A stretch of DNA of 52,807 nt. Origin: Chlamydiota bacterium (GTDB lineage Bacteria; Chlamydiota; Chlamydiia; Chlamydiales; JAAZZY01). This document shows positions 42,466 to 51,300 of this stretch, one piece after another. The stretch's first letter is position 1. Every line of letters begins with the position of its first letter. The notes under the pieces were generated by a model, which was given only the letters and a program-made list of their open reading frames with translations, made no database searches and had not been told where the DNA came from. The DNA lies in assembly GCA_022601345.1 (NCBI GenBank), contig JAJACU010000003.1, positions 1 through 52,807 on the forward strand. Direction: 5' to 3'. Made by a program: the position numbers and the translations under genes.

Positions 42466-44382
42466 GTGAGACGTTCAATTTGTTATTGTGATCCTTCTCA
42501 AGCACTAGCTGGTGAAGAAGGGACATGGAAGTTTGTTTATACAACTGCTCAAAATTTAGAAAAAGGAGCTTGCCTTAAGTTTGATCTCCTTTCAAAAGGT
42601 AGAGAGATTGATTGGGAACTGCCCTCACATGACCCTAAGAGCAAATCTAATATCATTTATGGTATCATCAATGAAAAAGATATTTTACATGCTAAACCTG
42701 TCGACGTGCCTAATCAATTTGCGCCACAGTTTGCTTTTACACTTACCTCAGATTTAAAAGCAGGAACATCATTTACAGTTGTAATGGGTCCTTCTCCAAA
42801 ACTTACGGCTCTACAAGCTAAAAAGGCTACCGGAAACACCAGCCAAAATTTAACTCAAAGAAGAAGGCATTTCCTACTTTATGTTGATGCTAAGGGGGAT
42901 GGAAATTTTGCTGACCCTGAAATCTTTACAATGGATGTAAAGGGAAACCACTTAGATCGCATACGCATAATTACACCTTCTTTTGTTACAAAAAATAAGC
43001 GCTTTGACATTGTTATACGCTTTGAAGACCAATTTGGAAACTTAACAAGCAATGCTCCTGAAGACACTCTTGTTGAATTAACTTATGAACAACTAAGAGA
43101 AAATTTAAACTGGAAACTTTTTGTTCCAGAAACAGGTTTTGTCACTCTTCCAAACTTTTATTTCAACGAGGTAGGAACCTACCGCATCCAACTTGAAAAT
43201 CTAAAAACAAAAGAGATGTATTACTCTTCACCCATGAAGAGTTTTGCTCATGATGAAAAGAACCTTCTTTGGGGATTACTCCATGGAGAATCAGAGCGAA
43301 TGGATTCATTAGACAATGTAGAGAATTGTTTAAGGCACATGAGAGATGAGCAAGCCATGAACTTCTATGCTTCTTCTTCATTTGATTCTGCTGAAGAAAC
43401 TCCAGAAGATGGTTGGAAGGCTATAGCTCAAAATATTGGTGAGTTTAACGAAACAGATCGCTTTATCACCTACCTTGGTTCTCAGTGGATGGGAGAAAAA
43501 ACGAAAGAAGGCTTACGTCAATTTATTAATCTAAAAGATAATAAAGCCTTGATGCGTTATAAAGACTCCAAATCCAATACCTTAAAGAAAATTTACAAGA
43601 TCTCCAATCCCAAAGATTTTATATCAATTCCTTCTTTCACAATGGGAAAAGGCTCTGACTATGACTTCTCAGATTTCAACCCTGAGTATGAAAAAGTTGT
43701 AGAGATTTATAATGCATGGGGCTCTTCTGAATGCACTGCAAAAGAAGGTAATCCACTGCCTATTAATGGACCTACAAAAGGTGGTGTTAAAGAAAATGCA
43801 AAAGGTTCAGTACTCGCAGCCCTTAAGCGCAACTGCCGGTTTGGATTTGTTGCTGGCGGATTGGATGACCGAGGAATATACGCTAACCTCTTTGATGCCG
43901 GACAAGACCAATACCCTCCCGGGCTAACAGCAATTTTAGCCGATGAGCATACTAGAGAATCGATTTTCCAAGCTCTTCACAACAGAAGTTGCTATGCAAC
44001 TACTGGTAAGAGAATCCTCTTAGGTTTTTATATTTCAGGAAGTCGTATGGGAGAAGAAATCTCTACACAAACAAAACCAGGCCTAGTCATTAACCGACAC
44101 ATTTCTGGCTTTGTATCTGGAACTTCCAATGTAAAATTAATAGAGATTCTTCGTAATGGTGAAGTTATTCAAACCTTTGAGCCTAATGCTCATAATTTTG
44201 AATATACCTATGATGATATGGTTGATCTTAAAGAGCATATGATCAAGAGTAAAGATTCTAGTCCATTTGTATTCTACTATGTTCGCGTCACACAAGATGA
44301 CCACAATATGGCCTGGAGTTCCCCAATATGGATAGACTTTGTTGAAGCAACCAAAGCAGCAAAAAAATCTTCAAAAAAATAG
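42466..44382 (+). CDS. DUF3604-like protein lacking the family's metal-binding motifs
   Basis: A 638-residue protein with a GTG start behind an AGGG site. Residues ~1-260 look like a beta-rich domain with an Ig-like portion (FDIVIRFEDQFGNLTSNAPE). Residues ~265-630 resemble DUF3604, a PHP-like hydrolase fold: GLTAILADEHTRESIFQALHN and SCYATTGKRILLGFYISG are typical. However, the usual GDxHxHT site reads GLLHGESE (near 268) and the usual SSDxH reads GGLDDRG (near 463), so a catalytic metal site seems lost. There is no signal peptide. It is probably structural or binding; the role is unknown. Confidence 0.7.
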   Translation: MRRSICYCDPSQALAGEEGTWKFVYTTAQNLEKGACLKFDLLSKGREIDWELPSHDPKSKSNIIYGIINEKDILHAKPVDVPNQFAPQFAFTLTSDLKAGTSFTVVMGPSPKLTALQAKKATGNTSQNLTQRRRHFLLYVDAKGDGNFADPEIFTMDVKGNHLDRIRIITPSFVTKNKRFDIVIRFEDQFGNLTSNAPEDTLVELTYEQLRENLNWKLFVPETGFVTLPNFYFNEVGTYRIQLENLKTKEMYYSSPMKSFAHDEKNLLWGLLHGESERMDSLDNVENCLRHMRDEQAMNFYASSSFDSAEETPEDGWKAIAQNIGEFNETDRFITYLGSQWMGEKTKEGLRQFINLKDNKALMRYKDSKSNTLKKIYKISNPKDFISIPSFTMGKGSDYDFSDFNPEYEKVVEIYNAWGSSECTAKEGNPLPINGPTKGGVKENAKGSVLAALKRNCRFGFVAGGLDDRGIYANLFDAGQDQYPPGLTAILADEHTRESIFQALHNRSCYATTGKRILLGFYISGSRMGEEISTQTKPGLVINRHISGFVSGTSNVKLIEILRNGEVIQTFEPNAHNFEYTYDDMVDLKEHMIKSKDSSPFVFYYVRVTQDDHNMAWSSPIWIDFVEATKAAKKSSKK

Positions 44383-44502
44383 GGTTTAGAATTGATAATC
44401 AACGACAACCTTTTATATCCAGGGCTTTAGAAAAGTTCTCTTGAGATATATAGTCAAATGAGTTTGATTAGCAAAACCCTTTGAATTTTAATTCTATAGC
44501 AG

Positions 44503-44531
44503 AATTTGAAAGGGGCAGCCCTTTTGAAATT
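44503..44531 (+). other. strong hairpin in the 270-base gap before the 39-residue ORF
   Basis: Stem AAAGGG/CCCTTT with loop GCAG, extended after a small bulge by AATTT/AAATT. No T-run follows on either strand. A second inverted repeat (ACAAGTT 44532-44538 with AACTTGT 44565-44571) lies next to it. The rest of the gap 44383-44652 holds only a possible promoter. It may be an RNA structure or part of a small RNA; this is unproven. Confidence 0.35.
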
Positions 44532-44596
44532 ACAAGTTTAAGTTTTGAAGTAGGCTCTGGGTAGAACTTGTGACTACAAAATAATTTTCAATTTTC

Positions 44597-44625
44597 TTGA
44601 CAGAATCCGCATATTTTTCATAGAA
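44597..44625 (+). promoter_or_regulatory. possible promoter of the 39-residue membrane ORF
   Basis: A perfect -35 TTGACA (44597-44602) with a weak -10 ATAGAA after 17 bases (44620-44625), 27 bases before the ATG. A weak -10 box suggests regulated or activator-dependent use. Confidence 0.4.
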
Positions 44626-44652
44626 CTGCAAGCACAGGGAAGGAGAAAATTT

Positions 44653-44772
44653 ATGTCTACAAGTTCATGGTCATTTATCGCTGGAGGCACACTTTTAGTG
44701 CTTTCTATTCTTGGGATTGCAATTGGATACTTTCTAAGCAGTTCTAAAAAAGATCGCAGCTCTAAAAATTAA
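44653..44772 (+). CDS. 39-residue single-pass membrane peptide
   Basis: A short ORF: an MSTSSW N-terminus, one hydrophobic helix (residues ~7-29, including LLVLSILGIAIGYFL) and a basic tail SSSKKDRSSKN. AGGGAAGGAG ends ten bases before the ATG and a TTGACA box lies upstream, which supports real translation. It converges on pgi with a 4-base overlap. In C. trachomatis the tiny late gene ltuA lies next to pgi (from memory); whether this is its counterpart cannot be judged without alignment. Function unknown. Confidence 0.6.
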   Translation: MSTSSWSFIAGGTLLVLSILGIAIGYFLSSSKKDRSSKN

Positions 44773-46361
44773 GAAAATGACCCTAAATGATTTAAGTAAG
44801 ATTGCCCCACAGGAAGGTCATCTGGCTTCAAACTTTTAGCTCTTTTCTTACTAAACAAATCTATCATTTGATTTGCTAAGACTTTTCCTAACTGCACCCC
44901 TTCTTGATCAAAAGAATTTATATTCCAGATAAAACCTTGAAAAGCAACTTTATGCTCGTAATAAGCAAGCAAAGCCCCAACTGTGAATGGATCAAGTTTT
45001 TTAGCCAGCAAAATCCTTGAAGGTCGATTCCCCGGAAAGTTCTTATTTGGATTGTCACTCTTGTGGCCATTGGCTAGAGCCATAGATTGAGCAAACATGT
45101 TAGAGAGAAGCTTTTCATGCGAGAAAGTTCCCTGTACATCACAATCATCACCATACTGAGATTCAGAAAAACTAATAAATTCAATTGGAACAGGCGTTGT
45201 CCCTTGGTGAAGCATCTGAAAGAAAGAGTGCTGTGAATTGGTTCCGGGTTCACCCCAAATAATTGGGCCTGTGTCAAAGTCAACATGACGGCCCATTTTA
45301 TCAATTTGTTTACCGTTAGATTCCATATCAAGCTGTTGCAAGTGAGCAGCAAAACGACCTAAAGCCTGACTATAGGGAATAATTGCAACGGTATGATGAT
45401 GTAAAAAAGTGCGATTCCATATTCCAATTAGTGCTGACATAAGAGGCAGATTGTCTCTAGCTTCTGTATTCATTGCATGCTTATCCATGTAATGAGCCCC
45501 TCTTAGAATCTCCTCGAACTGATCATGCCCTAAACAAAATGCCAATGGGATGGCTCCTACCATGGAAGTTACTGAATACCTTCCTCCAATAAAGTCCCAT
45601 ATATAAAACCTCTCAATATAGCGTTTTTCGTCGTCTAGAGGGCTTCCCTTTCCAGTTACTGCAATAAAGTGGTCTTTTGGATCTATTCCTTCTTTGATAA
45701 AATGTTGCCGCATGAGTTCTTCATTGGTCAAAGTTTCAAGAGTTCCTCCTGATTTTGAAATAGTTGCCACTAATGTTTTACTAAGGTCTACCTGCTGAGC
45801 TACTGCCGCAGCATTGTCAGGATCAACATTTGAAACAAAAAACAAACGACGATTAGGCTTATTGTAATGTTGCATTGCAACTGTCAAAGCTTTAGCTCCA
45901 AGTTCTGAACCTCCAATGCCAACGACGACCAGATCAGTAAACTTCTCATTTTTATCGTTTTGAGCTAAAAAGTTTTTAAGCTTTTCGTTCTCCTGTTTAG
46001 CCATTTGGGTAGCTTCTTTAGCCTTTTCTCCAGTATTCTCGTCTCCAAAAAAGTCTCTCATTGCTGTATGAAGCACCGAGCGATCTTCTGATTCAAATCC
46101 TTCAATGAAATTCAGTACATCTCCATTTTGCATCGCCTTCATCTTAGTAAAGACATCAGCTTCATGACTTAGTTCTATCAGTTGGTCAATGACTTCTTGA
46201 GTTAATTTTTCTGTAGCAAATAGAAGCTTGAAATGTTCATTTATCACACACATTTCTTCAACTCGTTTAGAATTAAAAGAATTGGAGTCAGTCAAGTCAA
46301 AGGTATTTTCAGTAAGTTTTTTAAGTTGAGATACGGCTTTGAGTTGATTAAAACTTTCCAT
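44769..46361 (-). CDS. pgi: glucose-6-phosphate isomerase
   Basis: A 530-residue cytosolic glycolytic enzyme interconverting glucose 6-phosphate and fructose 6-phosphate. Signatures: VVGIGGSELGAKAL (phosphate loop), SKSGGTLETLTNEE, the family block GRYSVTSMVGAIPLAF, the catalytic-Glu region MESNGKQIDKMGRHVD, and the His-containing GTNSQHSFFQMLHQG. Length is usual for the family. AGGAGGGG lies just upstream of the ATG, inside the end of the preceding gene, whose stop is immediately adjacent, so the two are co-transcribed. Confidence 0.97.
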   Translation of the reverse strand: MESFNQLKAVSQLKKLTENTFDLTDSNSFNSKRVEEMCVINEHFKLLFATEKLTQEVIDQLIELSHEADVFTKMKAMQNGDVLNFIEGFESEDRSVLHTAMRDFFGDENTGEKAKEATQMAKQENEKLKNFLAQNDKNEKFTDLVVVGIGGSELGAKALTVAMQHYNKPNRRLFFVSNVDPDNAAAVAQQVDLSKTLVATISKSGGTLETLTNEELMRQHFIKEGIDPKDHFIAVTGKGSPLDDEKRYIERFYIWDFIGGRYSVTSMVGAIPLAFCLGHDQFEEILRGAHYMDKHAMNTEARDNLPLMSALIGIWNRTFLHHHTVAIIPYSQALGRFAAHLQQLDMESNGKQIDKMGRHVDFDTGPIIWGEPGTNSQHSFFQMLHQGTTPVPIEFISFSESQYGDDCDVQGTFSHEKLLSNMFAQSMALANGHKSDNPNKNFPGNRPSRILLAKKLDPFTVGALLAYYEHKVAFQGFIWNINSFDQEGVQLGKVLANQMIDLFSKKRAKSLKPDDLPVGQSYLNHLGSFS

Positions 46362-47462
46362 TTACCCCTCCTGGGAATTTAAGTAATTTGTCAAAGGAAG
46401 CTCTTGAGATAAGCCCAGATTATTTTTAGTATAAACCTGCCCACCTGCTGCAATGAATCCTTCTAATTTTCTTTTTGAATCCGACTCAATGTCAATTGCG
46501 ATTAAGACTTCCAAGCCTTGCCAGTCAATCGTAATATTTTTCTCTGAAATAAGTTTTATTGATTCACGCGACTCAATTTTCTTGATAATTTCATCATAGA
46601 AATGAATCTCTTTGACGTCGAAAAGTGCTCTTGATGGAATTACAATTCCAATTTTGGGTTCAATTTTGGGCTTCTGATAAGCTTTATATTCTTTGCCAAT
46701 GTACCCATTGATAAAAGGCTTACTTTCCCAAGCTATCGCTTTTGAAGATTCAAATGGAGCTCCTTTCAATGCGGCTTGAATAAACTCAAAATCTTCGAAA
46801 TCTAATAACTGGAAGGCGTGTGTAGGTGAATCTATCATTGATGTATCTAACAATACAAATGGCAATGAATCTGCCTCAAACCGTGTTGTCAAAAGCGTAA
46901 AGTAGTCAACAGCTGCTTGCATGCAATAGAAACGTACTAGATTTTTTCCATTTTCATTTTTACTAAGCTCTTTGGGGTCTATGGAGAGCAGGCTGCTACA
47001 TTGAATTCCAATTTCGTTAATAAACGCATGATGATCTTTAAAGCGTTCAGAAAGCCAACCACGAAAATTTAAAACTTGATCCATTTCCCAAGACCAGTTG
47101 TGGCTAAAATCAATAGGTCCTTTATAAATTGAAACTCCAATAGTAACCTCACTTAGATCTTTCAAAATGTAGTCGAAAAAATGGTCTATTGCAATATTTA
47201 ATGAACGATATTGAGAGGTATCTGAAAGAGGCAAATGCAATTCTTTAAAAAGCCCAAAGTGAAGCTCCCATAAAATGTTATAACCTTCTTTATGGTAATT
47301 AATGGCCCTCTCTAATTGCTTTTCCCACTTCAAACTAGAATCAAGGCGAGCATCTAAATTAATAGATACTGCATTAAAGCCCTCTAAATTTGAAGGGTCA
47401 GATGGCCCTAAATAAACATATGGGAAAGACTTTGTAGGCACTTCTGCTTCGGTTGTATCCAT
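46362..47462 (-). CDS. unrecognised 366-residue protein upstream of pgi
   Basis: I do not recognise this protein with confidence. It is soluble and rich in aromatic residues. Stretches such as TIGVSIYKGPIDFSHNWSWE, NILWELHFGLF and, near the end, LEVLIAIDIESDSKRKLEG with FIAAGGQVYT recall glycoside-hydrolase TIM barrels with a GATase-like tail, but no catalytic pair is clear. It shares an operon with pgi (no gap) and lies 34 bases after trmB. A similar uncharacterised gene next to pgi exists in Chlamydia (CT379, memory). A sugar-related role is inference. Confidence 0.6.
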   Translation of the reverse strand: MDTTEAEVPTKSFPYVYLGPSDPSNLEGFNAVSINLDARLDSSLKWEKQLERAINYHKEGYNILWELHFGLFKELHLPLSDTSQYRSLNIAIDHFFDYILKDLSEVTIGVSIYKGPIDFSHNWSWEMDQVLNFRGWLSERFKDHHAFINEIGIQCSSLLSIDPKELSKNENGKNLVRFYCMQAAVDYFTLLTTRFEADSLPFVLLDTSMIDSPTHAFQLLDFEDFEFIQAALKGAPFESSKAIAWESKPFINGYIGKEYKAYQKPKIEPKIGIVIPSRALFDVKEIHFYDEIIKKIESRESIKLISEKNITIDWQGLEVLIAIDIESDSKRKLEGFIAAGGQVYTKNNLGLSQELPLTNYLNSQEG

Positions 47463-47496
47463 TACTTCAAATTTGAGAATATATTCTGTTTAGTAT

Positions 47497-48195
47497 TTAA
47501 ACATTATATTTACATTTTTTTTGGAATTTAGAGAAATAAAATCCGCGTTTTTTTTCTTCCCATAGAGATCGGAAGTATGATGATCCATAATCCTGAATTT
47601 CAGATTCATAAAAAGGAGCACTGATTTGCGACTCGAACAGCTCTGATTTTAAAAATGTATCAATGGCTTGTTTAGAATATGGGGCGTCATCAGTAAGAAA
47701 GTTTACTACACCTGAAGGTTTAAGAACCTTGTAGAGTTGCTCGACAAAAACGTCTTGGATTAACCTGAATTTAGCATGTTTCTTTTTGGGCCAGGGGTCG
47801 GGGAAATTTATATAAATTTCATCAACGAATTCACTTTTTAAATAATATTTTGAAACTTCAAGAGCTTCTCCACAGACAATAAATAAATTTTTCAACTCTG
47901 AATTTTGTGTTTTAGACCAAATTTTCTGAACTCGTTTAAATTGTTTTTCCACGGCTATCCATAAGACATCGGGATTTAAAAGGGCTTTTTGATGTATCCA
48001 TTCACCGTTTCCACTGCAATACTCAATGCGAACTTGCTCGTGATTGGTAAGTAGCTTATGAAGCTCTTGAGAAAGATTCTTTCTTTCACAGCGCTCAGGG
48101 ACATATAAAATATTTTGCTCTTGGTCAATAACAACTTCTCGTTTTGACCAGATAAAAGGAGTTTTAAGATCTTTTGGCTTCATAAATGAATTCAT
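47497..48195 (-). CDS. trmB: tRNA (guanine-N7-)-methyltransferase
   Basis: A 232-residue SAM-dependent enzyme that methylates G46 in the tRNA variable loop. The SAM-binding region is VRIEYCSGNGEWI (family usual 'EiGsGnG'), then WIAVEKQFKRVQKIW, the substrate motif INFPDPWPKKKHAKFRL and the C-terminal FLTDDAPYSKQAI. Length is usual. The ATG at 48195 or the one at 48183 may be used. It is divergent from the PP2C-like gene and leads the operon toward pgi. Confidence 0.95.
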   Translation of the reverse strand: MNSFMKPKDLKTPFIWSKREVVIDQEQNILYVPERCERKNLSQELHKLLTNHEQVRIEYCSGNGEWIHQKALLNPDVLWIAVEKQFKRVQKIWSKTQNSELKNLFIVCGEALEVSKYYLKSEFVDEIYINFPDPWPKKKHAKFRLIQDVFVEQLYKVLKPSGVVNFLTDDAPYSKQAIDTFLKSELFESQISAPFYESEIQDYGSSYFRSLWEEKKRGFYFSKFQKKCKYNV

Positions 48196-48260
48196 TAATA
48201 ATAAGACTATTCATTATACTATGGCCTCACTAAATTATCAAAACGAAAGAAGGTGTTTGG

Positions 48261-49469
48261 GTGACTCAATTACACCCCAAAATCATTCATCTGAGCTTGA
48301 ACCGCTATGGAATTAGCGAAACATTTTTTGAGCAGCACAATCATGCGCTGTTTTATGTGTTTTGTGATGCCATTTACCTAACCGATCCGACCAAAAATAA
48401 CTCCATTGCACATGAATTTGAAAAATTAGTTAAACAACATATTTATAGACATTGGAACGAACTGAGTGAAAAGGCTCTCAAAAGAGCTGTTGAGCATGCA
48501 CAAAATCATTTTTTTAAAAACTACACTTCTTATGAGAGCCAACTAAAGGTTTCTCTAACAATAATTATTCAAGATCCAGCCTCTATTGGCTCAAATGTAC
48601 CTAAAATTTTGATTGCTGGCATTGGTGATATTAAAGTATATCACTTAGATTCGTCTATGCAGCTTATTTATTATGACCCTGAAATTCCACAACTTCCTGA
48701 AAACTTATCGTTGAAGAAGAGATTTCATTATATCACTAATGCCATTGGAGTACCTGACACTAAGTGCAGTGTTTCCAGTGCAAATATTAAACCTAATTCT
48801 TCATTACTAGTTGCATCTTACGGATCATACCACCAAACAAACAAAGAAAAGCTCTTTTTGCTTTTTTCAGACTTTGAACAAAAGAAAAGTCAAATCTTCA
48901 AACTGGTTTCACATGCAAAAGAAAAAGACCATATAAATTTCCTTTCTTTTATCAATTTTAGAGAAAAACAAGAAGCAGTGAGTTCAATTGACTCAAGAGT
49001 TGGTCATCAGGAAAAAACTTTAGCAATTCCAAGTGCTGAAAAAAAAGAGAAAAGTTTCCCCGTTTGGATCTTAAAAATTGCATCTGTTGCTATTGTAAGC
49101 CTGCTTTGCCTTGAATTCTTCAATTATTATGTGAATGTTTCACATGCATCTTCTCCATATTCCTTTTTAATTAATAGATCTACCAAACAAGTTCAAACCT
49201 CTGTCAATATGAAAGCGATCAAGAAGCCTCTTGAGTTTCCGTTTTTGAAAGAGCGTGCTTATATCGTTGAGCTCAAAGAGAAATTTGATCGCCAATCTGA
49301 GATCATTAAGAAACTTCAAACTATAATCAACGATCAAGAAAATGCTTTGCGAGATATGCAAGTTAAAAGCTTTTACAAACACGACAGCATTTCAGCTAAA
49401 TCCTACAGACCTGAACCCAATAATATTGATCCCCTATCTGTCTACGAGAATATCGTCTCTGAAGAGTAA
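48261..49469 (+). CDS. PP2C-like (degenerate) protein with a membrane segment and coiled coil
   Basis: A 402-residue protein with a GTG start behind GAAGGTG. Residues ~1-250 recall a PPM/PP2C phosphatase: LKVSLTIIIQD strands, ILIAGIGDIKVYHLDSS (family usual 'anvGDSRaYl') and SSLLVASYGSYHQT (family usual 'llLcSDGl'). The metal-binding Asp residues at those sites are largely replaced, so it may be inactive. A membrane helix lies near 271-290 (LKIASVAIVSLLCLEFFNYY), followed by an external coiled coil (~335-370). It precedes exbB-exbD by ~60 bases. Confidence 0.6.
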   Translation: MTQLHPKIIHLSLNRYGISETFFEQHNHALFYVFCDAIYLTDPTKNNSIAHEFEKLVKQHIYRHWNELSEKALKRAVEHAQNHFFKNYTSYESQLKVSLTIIIQDPASIGSNVPKILIAGIGDIKVYHLDSSMQLIYYDPEIPQLPENLSLKKRFHYITNAIGVPDTKCSVSSANIKPNSSLLVASYGSYHQTNKEKLFLLFSDFEQKKSQIFKLVSHAKEKDHINFLSFINFREKQEAVSSIDSRVGHQEKTLAIPSAEKKEKSFPVWILKIASVAIVSLLCLEFFNYYVNVSHASSPYSFLINRSTKQVQTSVNMKAIKKPLEFPFLKERAYIVELKEKFDRQSEIIKKLQTIINDQENALRDMQVKSFYKHDSISAKSYRPEPNNIDPLSVYENIVSEE

Positions 49470-49532
49470 ATAGTTGCATTATTTTTTAAAAGATAGGTAT
49501 TGTTAAAATTTATTGAAAACGAGGGTTTATTT

Positions 49533-50237
49533 ATGAAGAAGATTTTTGGCTTTTTACTGATGGCTAGCAGCCTCTTAAATGCTCAAGAATTGCAACAACC
49601 AAACATTCTTAAATCTAACTTAGATTTAGTAAAAGTGTTCAAGGGTGCCCCAATAATTTATTCAGTATTGATACTGCTATCCGTTGTTGCCTTCATTATT
49701 TGGCTCTATAGTTTTTTCACTTTAAAACTATCTGATATGATGCCCTCAAACTTCATCCATCAAATCAGAACTCAATTAACGGAAAGACGCTTTGACGCAG
49801 CATTAATCACATGCCAACAAGATCAAAATTTTTCATCCAATGTTATTGCATGTGGGATTGCAGCGAGAAAACACGGGCCACAAGTAATGATGGAAGCTAT
49901 GCATGCTGAAGGCAAGAGATGTAGCAACGCACTTTGGCAAAGAATCTCAATATTAAACGATATAGCTGTTGTAGCTCCAATGCTAGGCCTCTTAGGAACA
50001 GTGTTAGGTATGTTCTATGCATTTTATGATGCCAACAGATCCCAAGAGAGTTTCAGCTCTATCTTTGATGGCTTAGGGGTTGCTATGGGAACAACTGTTT
50101 TAGGGCTTTTTGTAGCTATTGCTGCAATGATTTTCCACACAACTCTAAAATACCGCGTTGTAAGACTTATGAGCTGCATTGAAAATGAAGCTTTAAGTCT
50201 GGGCAGTTTAATTGAAACAGAACTTGTGACAGCATAA
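49533..50237 (+). CDS. ExbB/TolQ-family proton channel protein
   Basis: A 234-residue inner-membrane protein. A signal-peptide-like N-terminus (MKKIFGFLLMASSLLNA) is followed by a helix near 43-62 and two conserved helices containing ILNDIAVVAPMLGLLGTVLG and LGVAMGTTVLGLFVAIAAM, the MotA/TolQ/ExbB core. I start at the ATG at 49533 with GAGGG upstream, not at the TTG at 49500. With ExbD/TolR it uses the proton-motive force to power outer-membrane processes (Tol-Pal or TonB type). The ATG of exbD overlaps its stop by one base. Confidence 0.9.
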   Translation: MKKIFGFLLMASSLLNAQELQQPNILKSNLDLVKVFKGAPIIYSVLILLSVVAFIIWLYSFFTLKLSDMMPSNFIHQIRTQLTERRFDAALITCQQDQNFSSNVIACGIAARKHGPQVMMEAMHAEGKRCSNALWQRISILNDIAVVAPMLGLLGTVLGMFYAFYDANRSQESFSSIFDGLGVAMGTTVLGLFVAIAAMIFHTTLKYRVVRLMSCIENEALSLGSLIETELVTA

Positions 50238-50764
50238 TGAGCTTTATACCTGAAGAAGAACTTAGACCTAAACTGGGCATTAATTTTGCTCCGATGATTG
50301 ATTTTCTGTTTTTGATGGTCGTTTTCTTTGCATGCCTTGCTGTTTCTCGTATAACCACTAAGGACCTAGATATTAGCTTAGTCCGAATTCACGATGAGAA
50401 TGTAGGAAATGCTTCCAACGCTGATTATGACTATAGAGTTGTCAATATTAGTATTAATGAGCAAGGCCAGTATAAATGGGTTACAGAGATTAGAGACTAC
50501 CCTATGAACTTTGCACAAGACATTGCTGCGGAATTACACAATCAGTACAAAAAAGGGCTTCTGCCTGAAAATAAACTTAAAACTCAGGTTTTACTTAAAA
50601 TTGATAAAAGTGCAAAGTGGGATCCAATACTCCAAGCTATTTTTGCAGTGCGCGATGCAGGATTTGAAGTTCACCCTGTTTACTTACCGGATCAATTTCC
50701 GGATGCATCACTGCACTTAATGGATTTTAAAATCGAACAACCCCCTCATGGTGACTCATTATGA
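50237..50764 (+). CDS. ExbD/TolR-family protein
   Basis: A 175-residue inner-membrane protein with a short N-terminal tail, one helix and a periplasmic domain. The motif INFAPMIDFLFLMVVFFACL carries the conserved Asp (D23, in 'PMIDf.f.l') needed for proton coupling. The C-terminal part has LKIDKSAKWDPILQAIFAVRDAGF, matching the family's 'd...y..v..v...l...G'. It overlaps exbB by one base and the lipoprotein gene downstream by four, so all are coupled. It works with the ExbB/TolQ protein. Confidence 0.9.
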   Translation: MSFIPEEELRPKLGINFAPMIDFLFLMVVFFACLAVSRITTKDLDISLVRIHDENVGNASNADYDYRVVNISINEQGQYKWVTEIRDYPMNFAQDIAAELHNQYKKGLLPENKLKTQVLLKIDKSAKWDPILQAIFAVRDAGFEVHPVYLPDQFPDASLHLMDFKIEQPPHGDSL

Positions 50765-51300
50765 AACAAATTATTTTTGCTCTCCTATTAATCCTATGTA
50801 TGAGTTCATGCAAACAGCAACAACGTAGAAAATATATTTCTGTGCTAGATAATGAAAAATCTTTAGTGAACCAGTGGTATGGTAAAGACCATTTCACTGA
50901 AAATGACCAGTTAAACAATGCATCATTAAACAAAAATGACAAGCAAGATTCTTTTGAATCTGAAGCAGGTCAAATGGTTATTAACTCAACAAGTACTAGC
51001 TCTGAAAACAAAGTCCAAACAAGTTCTTCAACGACTCCCTCAGAGAGCACCTCCACAAATTCCTCTAGCTCAGAAACCTCTTCATCAAATAACACAACTT
51101 CTGCTTTAACAACTGACTCGGTACTGCAGAGTGGTGAAGAAAAGTTAGAGTCTTGTGATAAATGTGTAGAAGCTGTTTCTCAACAAGATGATGAGAGCGT
51201 CTTTTCTCAGAATTTAGAAGAGGAAACAGCGAAAGTTCTTTCAAAGCAAACTGATCAAGAAAACCAAGATCTTGTTGAAAACAAAGATAATGAAATCTAA
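50761..51300 (+). CDS. Ser/Thr-rich lipoprotein
   Basis: A 179-residue predicted lipoprotein with signal MKQIIFALLLILCMSSC and the lipid-carrying Cys at residue 17. After a short charged part, residues ~75-120 are a low-complexity Ser/Thr stretch, typical of a flexible linker across the periplasm or of a surface-exposed segment. The tail is acidic, with a CDKC pair near residue 138. It overlaps exbD by four bases and the next gene by 11, so it belongs to the exbBD operon, in the place of CT598 in Chlamydia (from memory). It may replace TolA/TonB as a link; this is unproven. Confidence 0.75.
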   Translation: MKQIIFALLLILCMSSCKQQQRRKYISVLDNEKSLVNQWYGKDHFTENDQLNNASLNKNDKQDSFESEAGQMVINSTSTSSENKVQTSSSTTPSESTSTNSSSSETSSSNNTTSALTTDSVLQSGEEKLESCDKCVEAVSQQDDESVFSQNLEEETAKVLSKQTDQENQDLVENKDNEI

